Shown piece after piece: positions 35,161 through 44,721 of a stretch of 64,000 bases of DNA (position 1 is the first letter of the stretch; each line of letters opens with the position of its first letter). Under the pieces are notes generated by a model. The model was not told the DNA's origin. It worked only from the letters and a program-made list of their open reading frames with translations, and made no database searches. The position numbers and the translations under genes were made by a program. Origin of the DNA: Chengkuizengella axinellae (GTDB taxonomy: Bacteria; Bacillota; Bacilli; Paenibacillales; KCTC-33759); assembly GCF_030730905.1 (NCBI RefSeq), contig NZ_JAVAMP010000007.1:1-64000 (forward strand). The letters are read 5' to 3'.

Positions 35161-38100
35161 ACCGTTCCTCCTTCCCACGATTGAATTCAATGTCGTATTT
35201 CTTGTTTAATTCTAATGTGATTTTTGTCCCTTGCCCTGCCGCCGATTCAATATTAATCGTTGCTCCCTGCAAAGAATCCAACCTCTTTTTGATATTGGTC
35301 ATTCCAATTCCTGCATTTTTGATCTCACCTTTTTTAAACTGCTCCAACACATCTTCCGAAATACCGATTCCGTTATCTTCAACGATGACACGAATCATTG
35401 CATTGTGATCTTCAATTTTCAGTGAAACATGACGTTCTCCTTTTTGTTTAAAAAGTCCATGTCTTATTGCATTTTCAACTAAAGGCTGAATACTTAATGC
35501 TGGGATAACAACATCATCATTTAAACTATCTTCTATATTTAAAGTAAAGTACAGCCAGTCAAATCTAACTTTTTCAATTTCTACAAAGGCTTCTACCAGC
35601 TGCAGCTCTTGTTTTAACGGTACGAACATCGTCGTTGGGTCTGTATGATAAATTATCCTTAGGTAAATATTCAGCATCTTCAATAAACGGATAGCCTCCT
35701 GCACATCTGTATAACACAACGATGCAATCGTACTTAATGCATTATGAAGAAAATGTGGTTTGATTTGAGCCTGTAAAAAAGCCAACTCATTCTGAAATGC
35801 TTCTTCCATCGAAACCTTCATAGAAAGCAGTGTTTGAATTCGTGCTAATATCGTTTTTGTGTCAAAAGGTTTTGTTACATAGTCATTGGCTCCTGCTTTA
35901 AATCCTAAATCTATATCACCTGGCATATCTTTTACTGTAGCTAGTAAAATCGGCAGCTTGATTAACGATCTTGTTTCTCTTATTTTTTTACACAAATCAA
36001 GTCCTGACATTTCAGGCATCATTACATCGGATATGACTAGATCAATTTCTTTATGCTGACTAAGCTTTGCTAATGCCTCTTTTCCTGAATAAGCAGTAAT
36101 AACATTATAGTGCTGTTTCGTTAACAAATTAAATAATATTCGTATATTAGTAGATTCGTCATCCACAATTAAAATGGTTTGTTCATACTTCTGATCTATT
36201 TCAAGTTCAGACTGTGAAAATGCAGTGGATTGCATTTGCTGATCTGATTCTACAGTGGATTGCTCTGGTAAATTTTCAATCTTTGAAAAAGGAAGCGTGA
36301 AGCTGAACCTAGTACCCTCACCAACTTCTGACCAGTCCACCCACATTTCCCCCTCCATCTTTTCTACTAATTGACGACTAATATATAACCCTAATCCCAT
36401 GCTATGATATCCGTCTTGTGGTAATGGTTGATCCAATTGTTCAAAGTATCCAAAAACCTTTTCTCTTTTTTCCACTGGAATACCTATTCCCGTATCCTCC
36501 ACAGAGATTGTTAAGGTATCCCCTACTAGATGAGAAGTCACTGTAACTTGGCCTTGCTTCGTATGTTTAATCGCATTGTGAATCAAATTATATAAGATTT
36601 GACGCACTCGACTTTCGTCAGCAATCACAAGTGTCCCTTTTGAAATGTTGTTTACTAAGTCAATTTTCTTCCCCTTGACTTCAAATGCCAACACATCAAA
36701 AACAATTTGCGTAGAAACTTTCATATCTACCCTGGATGTTTGTAGCTTTATCTCCCCGTTCTTCAAGCGCGACACATCAATCAGATCATTTACTAGATTA
36801 GAGAGCTTGATAGATGTATCATGAATCAGTGACAGATTTTCTTTTTGTTCATCTGATATCCTCCCTTTTTCTTCTAATAAATAGGAAGAGATATTCATAA
36901 TTCCATGCAAAGGTGTTTTTAGCTCATGAGATGTAATGGCGAGAAACTCATCTTTCATTTTATTCATAGATAACAATCTCTTAGACATACGTTCAAGTTT
37001 GCTCACTGTATTTGTATTTCTAAGCGCTAATAAAATATACATTAGAGCAACAAAAATGACGATGCTTATTTCTCTAAATTCTCCTAACTCATACATCACT
37101 TGGGATCTAGTTTTCATGATAGTATCCCACTCAATCATTTGGCCTGTCAATGCTGCTAAAATATCAAACAAATTAATACTGCCATAATACATTAAAAATA
37201 GGAAAATAAATAAAATGGATAACAATATGGACTCTCTTGTTTCTTCATCTTCATATTTTCGTTTGAAGTAAACCCATACTAATGAAATTAATATAAAGGA
37301 CATACTCCCACCAGCAAAAAACAAAATCGCTATTTCCATATGTGTATAGACAGAATAGGGAAGGATTGCAACAGCCAGGATATAAGCAACCATAGGATAA
37401 CAAAAGATACGAATACTCCACTTAGGAGTCAGATCCCTATCCAACTTCCAAAGAGATAAAAAGATAAATATGATGGCCGAGTAGGCTGTTATATCTTGAA
37501 TTTTATATGAAATGTCCATTGGGATCATTGGAAAAGACATCATAAATATCTTTTCGTTTCTGCATGAAAAAGTAATGAGTAAACTTATGAAAAAGAGCCC
37601 GTTGTATAAATAAAAAGTATTTCTTTGACGACCCATGGAATAGGTGACTACTTTGTAAACAGAAAAAAGCAGCAATACAAAAATAATCGATAAATCTGTA
37701 CCAAATGAAATTAAACTTAATTTGGAAATATCTTCTCTAAGCCCAAAGTCTATTTCACCAATAATGCCGCCATCATAATAATCATATTTAGAAACTTGGA
37801 TTATAATATCAAAGGTTTCCTGATCCACGTTAAAATAAGCTGCATAGGGTATATTACCTATTTTATGTTCTTCATTTGAAACCCCTATTAATCCACTTTG
37901 ACCTATGAATTGTCCATTTACAAATAACTTATGTGCCATTCGAATATCATTGATTTTTACTCCAAAAATTTGTTGTTCATACTTCTCTCCCACATTTACA
38001 GTTAACCGATATGTAGCAAAACCATCTTGATTGATCACGCTTGAGGATTGTTTTTGACTTCCAACACTAGGAACATCTTGATACAGATTAGTTGTTGAAT

Positions 38101-38323
38101 TGAGAAAATCATCTGGTGAAAGTAGCTGATCCTCATAAAATTCCCAATCACCATTCAAGCCTACTAGTCCATCTTCTTCAAAATCCCACTGGGATAAATC
38201 TAATATTCCTTGTTCAGCAGTTGGTGCAGTCGGATTCGAGTTTGTCAGTGGATTTAAAAAGTTTAAAAATACGATTGATAAAATGATTCCAATCACAATA
38301 ATTTGTTTTTCATGTTTACTCAT
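35153..38323 (-). CDS. Hybrid sensor kinase HK4 with two kinase modules
   Basis: 1056 residues. Membrane helix, jelly-roll sensor (LDLSQWDFEED, LNGDWEFYEDQLL, KLFVNGQFIGQSG) to about 200, 7TM block about 205-430, HisKA His466 (SHELKTPLHGI), HATPase_c, receiver Asp766 (ISDVMMPEMSG), LytS-type module His857 (IKPHFLHNALS) and ATPase (EDNGIGI, GIGMTNIKKRL). Closest in layout to HK1. Overlaps RR3 by 8 bp. No double-heptamer promoter seen upstream. Confidence 0.92.
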   Translation of the reverse strand: MSKHEKQIIVIGIILSIVFLNFLNPLTNSNPTAPTAEQGILDLSQWDFEEDGLVGLNGDWEFYEDQLLSPDDFLNSTTNLYQDVPSVGSQKQSSSVINQDGFATYRLTVNVGEKYEQQIFGVKINDIRMAHKLFVNGQFIGQSGLIGVSNEEHKIGNIPYAAYFNVDQETFDIIIQVSKYDYYDGGIIGEIDFGLREDISKLSLISFGTDLSIIFVLLLFSVYKVVTYSMGRQRNTFYLYNGLFFISLLITFSCRNEKIFMMSFPMIPMDISYKIQDITAYSAIIFIFLSLWKLDRDLTPKWSIRIFCYPMVAYILAVAILPYSVYTHMEIAILFFAGGSMSFILISLVWVYFKRKYEDEETRESILLSILFIFLFLMYYGSINLFDILAALTGQMIEWDTIMKTRSQVMYELGEFREISIVIFVALMYILLALRNTNTVSKLERMSKRLLSMNKMKDEFLAITSHELKTPLHGIMNISSYLLEEKGRISDEQKENLSLIHDTSIKLSNLVNDLIDVSRLKNGEIKLQTSRVDMKVSTQIVFDVLAFEVKGKKIDLVNNISKGTLVIADESRVRQILYNLIHNAIKHTKQGQVTVTSHLVGDTLTISVEDTGIGIPVEKREKVFGYFEQLDQPLPQDGYHSMGLGLYISRQLVEKMEGEMWVDWSEVGEGTRFSFTLPFSKIENLPEQSTVESDQQMQSTAFSQSELEIDQKYEQTILIVDDESTNIRILFNLLTKQHYNVITAYSGKEALAKLSQHKEIDLVISDVMMPEMSGLDLCKKIRETRSLIKLPILLATVKDMPGDIDLGFKAGANDYVTKPFDTKTILARIQTLLSMKVSMEEAFQNELAFLQAQIKPHFLHNALSTIASLCYTDVQEAIRLLKMLNIYLRIIYHTDPTTMFVPLKQELQLVEAFVEIEKVRFDWLYFTLNIEDSLNDDVVIPALSIQPLVENAIRHGLFKQKGERHVSLKIEDHNAMIRVIVEDNGIGISEDVLEQFKKGEIKNAGIGMTNIKKRLDSLQGATINIESAAGQGTKITLELNKKYDIEFNRGKEERYA

Positions 38324-38477
38324 ATCACTTCACCCTGCTCTTATTACAATTCATTAATATTTTACATTCGATTGCATTATTAGGATATATTACACTATCA
38401 TCCTAATATAATGCTGTTAAATTAAGCATCAGTCAAGTGATATGAAGCTGAACATTACGTGACTATATAACCATCAC

Positions 38478-38517
38478 AAAAAAATATCACTATAATCAGC
38501 AAGAAGAATAGTGATAC
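38478..38517 (-). terminator. Terminator of the ResA-like gene
   Basis: AGTATCACTA / TAGTGATAT hairpin followed by eight T on the minus strand. Confidence 0.8.
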
Positions 38518-38538
38518 TTTTTGTAATATGAATATTTC

Positions 38539-39081
38539 TTAGTGCAGTAGTGATTTCAATTTTTTCTCTAAAACTTCTGGTTCTACTGAGCCAAGCACTT
38601 TATCAACAATAATACCATCCTTATCTATAAAATAGGTTGTTGGTATGGCTTGTACAATATACAAATCCGTTACTTCAGCATCTTCATCCATCAGAACCGG
38701 GAATTGAAAGCCATAGGTTTCAGCAAATTTCTTGGCACTTTTTAAAGAATCCTCCGCCGTAATATTAATTGCCACAATTTCAATATCAGGTTTATACTTC
38801 TCATATAATTTCACAAGCTCAGGTGCCTCTAACTTACAAGGTCCACACCATGAAGCCCAAAAATTTAAAATCAATGGCTTTCCTAATTTATTGTCATATT
38901 TATATACATCACTATTATCCAGTGTTTTCAATGTAAAGCTTGGCGCTTCGCCACCTACTTCTGCGAATAGTTTACTTCTTAACAGCACACTTTGAGCTTC
39001 TTCCTCAGTCCCATCTAAAAAAACAATGCCGATAACGGTCGTAACGAGTATTATCCCTAAAATAAACATCCATTTCCTCAA
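38539..39081 (-). CDS. Membrane-anchored ResA/TlpA-like thiol-disulfide oxidoreductase
   Basis: 180 residues. N-terminal membrane anchor (WMFILGIILVTTVIGIVFL), then a thioredoxin fold of the AhpC-TSA/Redoxin type: FTLKTLDNSDV, active site WASWCGPC with the redox Cys pair near residue 75, cis-Pro region AIPTTYFID. Proteins of this class act outside the membrane in cytochrome c maturation (ResA), spore cortex (StoA) or general thiol reduction. ResA normally sits beside resBC, which are not here, so I do not give the symbol. Divergent from the LysM-M23 gene. Confidence 0.9.
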   Translation of the reverse strand: MRKWMFILGIILVTTVIGIVFLDGTEEEAQSVLLRSKLFAEVGGEAPSFTLKTLDNSDVYKYDNKLGKPLILNFWASWCGPCKLEAPELVKLYEKYKPDIEIVAINITAEDSLKSAKKFAETYGFQFPVLMDEDAEVTDLYIVQAIPTTYFIDKDGIIVDKVLGSVEPEVLEKKLKSLLH

Positions 39082-39218
39082 TCTGTATCTCTCCTTTAGT
39101 TAATCACACATGTACTTCAACCAAATTCCTATATCATGTATTTTTTCCATCATTTGTCCGTTTTATTAATATTTTATATACGATATGATAGATTTAATAA
39201 CATCAAGGGGATGACATC

Positions 39219-40238
39219 ATGAGAAAAAAAATAACTTCTATTCTATTAGGACTTACATTAAGCGCTTCCATGGTTAGTACTTCGTGGGCAGCAACTACTT
39301 ACACTGTAAATTCTGGAGACGTTTTATGGAAAATAGCAGACCGTTACTCTCTTACAGTGAATGAACTAAAGGACTTAAACAACCTAACATCAGATGAGAT
39401 ATACCCAGGGCAAACGTTAGTAGTTTCAAAAGATAGTGATCAATATGTCGTTCAAGCAAATGATACGTTGTGGATTATCTCACAGAAATTAGACATTAGT
39501 ATACAAGCCTTGATCGACGCAAATCCTCAGCTTTCTAACCCTAACAATCTAAGAATCGGACAAGTAATTTATCTTCCAAATACGAATAATAGCAGCGGCA
39601 ATTACATAGTTCAAGCAAACGATACACTGTGGATTATATCTCAAAAGTTAGGGATCAGCATACAAGATTTAATTAATGCCAACCCACAACTATCTAACCC
39701 AAACAATTTAATGATAGGTCAATCTATTCAAATTCCAGGTTCAAGCTCAAATCCAAGCAACCCTATCGAAACCCCAGGTGAACAAGACATTTTTGCGGAC
39801 GGTATGTTTCCTCTTAAAGCAGGAACATATGAACCTTATGTAAATAGTTATGGAGATGGTAGAGATTATAATACTGGTGGAAGTGGGACTCGGAGCCATG
39901 ATGGAGTAGATATAATGGCAGATAAAGGCACGCCCATCTACAGTGCGTTGGATGGAAAAGTGATTAATTATGGTTGGAACGAGTACGGTGGCTGGAGGCT
40001 CACTGTTCAAGTAGATGACTCAACTGTATTCTACTATGCTCATATGTCTGGTTATGCCGAGGGCATGGAAATGGGCACTGAAGTCAAAAAAGGTCAAATC
40101 ATCGGATATGTTGGAAGTACAGGATACGGTCCAGTAGGAACATCCGGAAATTTTGAAAATCATCTACATTTTGGAATCTATAAATTACCGAATTGGAATA
40201 CGATAGATCCTTATCCTTATCTTAAAAATTGGGAGTAA
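39219..40238 (+). CDS. Secreted LysM-M23 peptidoglycan endopeptidase
   Basis: 339 residues, ATG preceded by AAGGGGATG. Signal peptide 1-25 (ending SWAA), three LysM peptidoglycan-binding domains (about 27-70, 75-119, 127-172; GDVLWKIADRYS then two nearly identical NDTLWIISQKL copies), a Pro/Ser/Asn linker, and an M23 metallopeptidase domain (about 195-335) with zinc ligands in SHDGVDI and NHLHFGI and YAHM between them. Cleaves peptide cross-links in the wall. Convergent with lysA; a strong hairpin lies between them. Confidence 0.93.
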   Translation: MRKKITSILLGLTLSASMVSTSWAATTYTVNSGDVLWKIADRYSLTVNELKDLNNLTSDEIYPGQTLVVSKDSDQYVVQANDTLWIISQKLDISIQALIDANPQLSNPNNLRIGQVIYLPNTNNSSGNYIVQANDTLWIISQKLGISIQDLINANPQLSNPNNLMIGQSIQIPGSSSNPSNPIETPGEQDIFADGMFPLKAGTYEPYVNSYGDGRDYNTGGSGTRSHDGVDIMADKGTPIYSALDGKVINYGWNEYGGWRLTVQVDDSTVFYYAHMSGYAEGMEMGTEVKKGQIIGYVGSTGYGPVGTSGNFENHLHFGIYKLPNWNTIDPYPYLKNWE

Positions 40239-40249
40239 TATATATTATC

Positions 40250-40286
40250 AAAGGTACTCATCCATTCTTGGGTGAGTACCTTTTTT
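40250..40286. terminator. Bidirectional terminator between the M23 gene and lysA
   Basis: AAAGGTACTCATCC / GGGTGAGTACCTTT followed by TTT on the plus strand. The A-run before the left arm serves the minus strand less well. Confidence 0.85.
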
Positions 40287-40297
40287 ATGAGTAAAAA

Positions 40298-41605
40298 TTA
40301 ACAAAGTTCGAGATCATTCTGAATCAATTGATCCAACGTTTCTCTTTTCAACACTAACTTTGATTTCCCATCTTTCACAAAAACCATAGCTGGTCTAGGT
40401 ATACGATTATAGTTGTTGGCCATGGAGTAACCGTAAGCCCCTGTTGAAGTAACTGCTAAGATTTCTCCTGCTTTCACTTTTGGAAGCTTGATATCATGAA
40501 TTAACATATCTCCGCTTTCACAGCATCTCCCAGCGATAGAAACTACCTCTACAGGATCATCTTCAACTCTATTTGCGATAAAAGCATTATATTTTCCTTG
40601 ATACAACGCCGGTCTAAGATTATCTGTCATTCCACCGTCAACGGCTACGTACTTCTTAATATCTGGAATTTCTTTTTCAGAGCCGATGGTATACAGTGTA
40701 GTACCCGCTTCTCCAACAATACTTCTCCCAGGTTCAATCCAAATTTCAGGCAAAGAATCTAGCTTTCGTTCATTGCATTCTATCTTCACAGCTTCTACGA
40801 TGCTATCAATAAACTCTTCAGTCCCTAAAGGATGATCCTCCTCTGTGTAACGAATACCGAATCCCCCGCCCAAGTTAATCACTCTAGTCTCTATATCAAA
40901 TTGTTGTTTGCTCTCCTCAATCAAATCAAAAAATCTTTGCAGTGCAATAAGATATCCTTCCTTCTCAAAAATCTGTGAGCCTAAATGACAGTGAAATCCT
41001 AAAAAACGAAGATTGGATCTGCTATTCAAAAGTTCTACAGCTTCTAAAGCTTGACCGCTGATGATATCAAAACCAAACTTTGAATCCTGCTGTCCTGTTT
41101 GCATATATTGATGTGTATGTGCTTTGACTCCAGGTGAAACCCGAAATAAGATAGAAACGGTTTGATGATATTTTTCAGCAAGTGTATTCAATAAATCGAG
41201 CTCATAAAAATTATCTACAATGTAACTGCCCACTTTGGCTTGAAGAGCCATCTCTAGTTCTTCTGGTGATTTGTTGTTTCCATGAAAATGGATACGAGAA
41301 GCAGGAATACCCGCTTTCAGTGCAGTGTATAGCTCACCAGCCGAAACGACATCCAAACTTAAACCCTCTTCTTTTATCACTTGGCAAATAGCTATATTAC
41401 ATAAAGCTTTGCTAGCATAAGCGATATCAAATTTGACATCATGTTTTTTAAAAGCATGGATATATGAATGGATCTTTTCTCGAATAGACTTTTCATCATA
41501 TACATATAAAGGTGTTCCATATTGTGCTGCTAAAACTATTGCGTTACATCCACCAATTTCTAATTGCCCCTGCTCATTACTTTTACTTGTTCCACTTAAA
41601 TACAT
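40298..41605 (-). CDS. lysA: Diaminopimelate decarboxylase
   Basis: 435 residues, full length for the family. PLP-dependent fold III enzyme that decarboxylates meso-diaminopimelate to L-lysine. The PLP lysine is in DIAYASKALCN; other family motifs are FHGNNKS, HCHLGSQI, INLGGGFGI, EPGRSIVGEAG and RCCESGD (substrate and dimer-interface Cys). Lies 36 bp after the GNAT gene on the same strand, so the two are probably co-transcribed. Confidence 0.97.
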   Translation of the reverse strand: MYLSGTSKSNEQGQLEIGGCNAIVLAAQYGTPLYVYDEKSIREKIHSYIHAFKKHDVKFDIAYASKALCNIAICQVIKEEGLSLDVVSAGELYTALKAGIPASRIHFHGNNKSPEELEMALQAKVGSYIVDNFYELDLLNTLAEKYHQTVSILFRVSPGVKAHTHQYMQTGQQDSKFGFDIISGQALEAVELLNSRSNLRFLGFHCHLGSQIFEKEGYLIALQRFFDLIEESKQQFDIETRVINLGGGFGIRYTEEDHPLGTEEFIDSIVEAVKIECNERKLDSLPEIWIEPGRSIVGEAGTTLYTIGSEKEIPDIKKYVAVDGGMTDNLRPALYQGKYNAFIANRVEDDPVEVVSIAGRCCESGDMLIHDIKLPKVKAGEILAVTSTGAYGYSMANNYNRIPRPAMVFVKDGKSKLVLKRETLDQLIQNDLELC

Positions 41606-41641
41606 TTTGATTCCTCCCCTTTATTTCATATTTTCTAAAGT

Positions 41642-42247
41642 TCAATTATGTTCCGAAAATTCTGAAAAATAATTATATTTTATTTCCTCCCATTCAGATG
41701 CAATAATGCTAAAATAAACATCATCTCTGCTTTCTCCAACAGCATTGATGTAGTTATCCCTAAAAACGCCTTCCTTCTTTGCTCCTAATTTTTGAATCGC
41801 TTTTTGAGAACGAACATTGTCAATATCTGCACTGAATTGCACTCTCCTAAAACACATTTCTTCAAAAGCAAATTGTAAAAGTTCAAATTTACATGCCTGA
41901 TTTAATCCCGTTCCTCTAAATTTCTCACCGATCCAAGTCCATCCAATTTCCAATCTTTTATTAACAAAATTAATATGTCCAAAACGAGTTGAGCCTGCTA
42001 TCTCATTCGTTCGTTTATCTATGATAATAAATGGATAGGATTGATGGTTTACTTTTTCCTTCAAAGTAGATCTAATATATTTTCGTAAATCTTCTTCACT
42101 GAATATTTGACCAACTACATATTTTCTGTTTGCTGTTTCAAAAATAATTTTAGACAATCCATCGTAGTATTGATCAGAAAATGGGACTAATTTTGTGCGT
42201 TGATTTTCCAGAGTAAATGCTTGCTTAAAAAAATATTCTTTTTCCAT
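41642..42247 (-). CDS. GNAT N-acetyltransferase, RimJ/RimL type
   Basis: 201 residues. Starts with a TLENQRTKLVPF strand, then the acetyl-CoA-binding GNAT core (GWTWIGEKFRGTGLNQ, with the R-G-G/T-G loop), CFRRVQFSADIDNVRSQKA and KLGAKKEGVFRD, typical of RimJ/RimL/YdaF enzymes that acetylate protein N-termini or small amines. The substrate cannot be told. Divergent from the AraC gene. Confidence 0.9.
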   Translation of the reverse strand: MEKEYFFKQAFTLENQRTKLVPFSDQYYDGLSKIIFETANRKYVVGQIFSEEDLRKYIRSTLKEKVNHQSYPFIIIDKRTNEIAGSTRFGHINFVNKRLEIGWTWIGEKFRGTGLNQACKFELLQFAFEEMCFRRVQFSADIDNVRSQKAIQKLGAKKEGVFRDNYINAVGESRDDVYFSIIASEWEEIKYNYFSEFSEHN

Positions 42248-42390
42248 TGAATCATCTCATTTATTTGTATTTTTACACGTGTATTTGTTATATAATATAC
42301 TTAATTATCTTTATATATTAAATGTAAATTCATTATAAATATTTGTATTTAAATACATCACTAAATTCATTATGTAAGGTGGAATGAACA

Positions 42391-43179
42391 ATGTTACAGC
42401 TTCAAACTGAGGCATTTGAGGTCACTAGATATTTTGCAAAAATTACTTGCGAACCTGAGTGGAAATGGATCAAACGTGATGTCCCTCTCCCCCACTATGA
42501 TCTTTTTTATGTTTGGGATGGAGTAGGTGAGGTTATTGTAAACGATCAATCTCATGAAGTATTAAAAGGGTCTTGTTTTTTGTTTAGACCTGGTGATTTT
42601 ACAAGTGCTGTACATGATCCACAAAATCCGTTAACCATTACCTATATCCATTTTTCAGTAGACCAAAAACCTGAGCGAATCCCAGCTCGATATAGGATGA
42701 TAAAAAACACAATGGATTTTCAGACGATCCTTACCTCCTATGTACGACTCATGTTGAATGAGGATGAATATACAGTTCATGAAGCACAGCTTATTTTAAA
42801 GCAGCTCATGATTCACTTATTTCGATCTGATCAAGTTTCAAGTCATGACGTTCAAACAAAACAACATCATTTAAAGGAATCTATATTTGAAGTGGCTAAC
42901 TATATTCATGAGCATCCCAGTGAATGGTTTTCTTTAGATGAACTTGCAGCTAGAGCACAAATCTCTCCAAGATATTTTTCTTTAAAATTTAAAGAGCTGA
43001 TTGGAAAATCTGTTCGCGAATATATGATTGAATCCAGAATTGAACGTGCAGAATATTTGTTGTATTACACAGGAATGAATGTAACAGAGGTGGCAGGTGC
43101 GCTTGGTTACGAGGATATTTATTTTTTTAGCAAACAGTTTAAAAAGTATAGAGGGTATAATCCTTCGACGTTAAAGTAG
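42391..43179 (+). CDS. AraC-family transcriptional regulator
   Basis: 262 residues, ATG 42391 with AAGGTGG upstream. An N-terminal cupin-like sensing domain (about 10-110: YDLFYVWDGVGEVIV, GSCFLFRPGDF) is followed by two HTH motifs (about 165-260: LDELAARAQISPRYFSLKFK and VTEVAGALGYEDIYFFSKQF) with the closing KKYRGYNPSTLK signature of AraC/XylS. Such regulators usually bind a sugar or metabolite. The target is unknown; the divergent GNAT-lysA pair is a candidate by position only. Confidence 0.93.
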   Translation: MLQLQTEAFEVTRYFAKITCEPEWKWIKRDVPLPHYDLFYVWDGVGEVIVNDQSHEVLKGSCFLFRPGDFTSAVHDPQNPLTITYIHFSVDQKPERIPARYRMIKNTMDFQTILTSYVRLMLNEDEYTVHEAQLILKQLMIHLFRSDQVSSHDVQTKQHHLKESIFEVANYIHEHPSEWFSLDELAARAQISPRYFSLKFKELIGKSVREYMIESRIERAEYLLYYTGMNVTEVAGALGYEDIYFFSKQFKKYRGYNPSTLK

Positions 43180-43284
43180 TTGGGACATAACAAATTTTAA
43201 AAATAAAAGGAGACTCGATATTAAGAAGCAGGATCGTAGTTTCAGATGAATCTCTTTTTCTCTAGAAAAAAGTTATTTAAAAGC

Positions 43285-43326
43285 AAAAGGTACTCAATCC
43301 AATTTAACATTGGTAAGAATACCTTT
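43285..43326. terminator. Hairpin between convergent AraC and RR4 genes
   Basis: AAAAGGTA..TC..CCAAT / ATTGG..GA..TACCTTTT. The T-tract is modest on each side, so it may serve both genes. Confidence 0.6.
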
Positions 43327-43387
43327 TAAATGTTGAGTTCTATTTGTTCTAAATAATTTTTACTTTGATTGTTAAATTTATCGATTA

Positions 43388-44515
43388 TTATACTATTCCC
43401 CTAATCATTTTTTGAGCTTCTAAAGGAGGTTGAATACCAAGCTCATCATTTAATAATTTTTTAAAATGTTGATAATGATCATTTAAGTGATTTGTTTCAG
43501 CGTAATAAGTCGAATACAGTTTTAATAACAGCAAATTCATCTCTTCATTTAAAGGGTATATCGATAAATACTGATTCAATTTTATTACAGCTTGATCAGT
43601 CTGATTATTTTCAAGGTAATACAGTACTAAATTTCTAGCTAACTTAGTATAATGCTCCGTCATCTCGACCCTGTAATTCAAACCCCATAAACAGTCTTTA
43701 GAACCAAACAATGTTCCTTTATATAAGGAAAATACCCCCTCACTTTCGTCCACATTTCTCTTTGTCACCTTTAAATGTTGTTGAATGTATTTCCTTAATA
43801 CTTCTACATCAAAAATAATAGATTGATCTTTTTTTAATGAATACCCTTCAGTTGTTTTTTCAATTTGTATCAATAGATTGTTTTCCTTAACTACTTTTTT
43901 TATTCTATAAATCGTATTGTATAAATTTTGTATTGCCCGACTTTCTTCCAATTCTGCCCAAAACAGATCAATCAACTTCCACTTGGTCACTATTTGATCA
44001 TGATGCATTAGGAGATAAGAAAACAACTCTTCTGTTTTTTTTGTTGGCCACTTTACAAGAGTTTTATTATCATTATTTCTCACTTCAAATGTTCCAAGAC
44101 ACTTTAAAGATACGAAATGAGTTTCTTTTAATTCTGTTTTAAACGACAATAATTCATGTATTTTCATCAAACGATCAGTAATTCGATCGATCGAATTTGG
44201 TCTAATTGGCTTCATTATATAGTCAACTGCATGAACTTTAAAAGCGTCTAAAGCATACTGTCGATAAGCAGTTAAGAAAACAATTTGTATGTTCTCATTT
44301 ATTTCCAACATTTTTTCAGCTAACTGTAATCCAGTCATTTTCGGCATTTCAATATCAAGAAATACAACATCTGGTTTTAATAACGGAAACTCTTTTAAAG
44401 CTTCGATCGGGTTAACAAAGCTCCCTATAATGGATAACTGCTGATTCTTATTAATCAACATTTCTATTAATTCCAATATCGGCTTCTCATCCTCAACAAT
44501 CATTACTTTTAACAT
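43388..44515 (-). CDS. Response regulator RR4: receiver + SARP-like winged helix + BTAD
   Basis: ATG 44515 (MLKVMIVEDEKP) has AAGGATG 10 nt upstream; a TTG two codons earlier is less likely. 375 residues. Receiver with Asp54 (FLDIEMPKM), FLTAYRQYAL, DYIMKP. Winged helix about 150-235 (GTFEVRNND, KWPTKKTEELFSYL), BTAD about 240-375. Closest to RR1. It lies 207 bp after HK5 with its own double-heptamer promoter in the gap, so its expression may be raised by a regulator of the same family. Confidence 0.92.
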   Translation of the reverse strand: MLKVMIVEDEKPILELIEMLINKNQQLSIIGSFVNPIEALKEFPLLKPDVVFLDIEMPKMTGLQLAEKMLEINENIQIVFLTAYRQYALDAFKVHAVDYIMKPIRPNSIDRITDRLMKIHELLSFKTELKETHFVSLKCLGTFEVRNNDNKTLVKWPTKKTEELFSYLLMHHDQIVTKWKLIDLFWAELEESRAIQNLYNTIYRIKKVVKENNLLIQIEKTTEGYSLKKDQSIIFDVEVLRKYIQQHLKVTKRNVDESEGVFSLYKGTLFGSKDCLWGLNYRVEMTEHYTKLARNLVLYYLENNQTDQAVIKLNQYLSIYPLNEEMNLLLLKLYSTYYAETNHLNDHYQHFKKLLNDELGIQPPLEAQKMIRGIV

Positions 44516-44618
44516 TTCCAATCATCCTTCAAAAAAAATAATATCATGATCTTAAATAAGCTCGGTAGTTTAAAGCGACAGGAAATCATGTAATAGTTAA
44601 GCTAAAATGCACATAAAT

Positions 44619-44652
44619 ATTCTAACACAATAACCTCTCAAAAAACTCTCGA
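44619..44652 (-). promoter_or_regulatory. Double-heptamer promoter of RR4
   Basis: Minus strand TCGAGAG-TTTT-TTGAGAG (44652-44635), 10 nt, then extended -10 TGT-TAGAAT (44624-44619). Half-sites differ from TTGTGAG at one to three positions; the spacing is identical. Confidence 0.65.
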
Positions 44653-44721
44653 AAATTTTCATCTCTCTATATACTACAAAGTTTAGATGAGTACTTTTTA
44701 TATTTCCTTTATTAACATAAC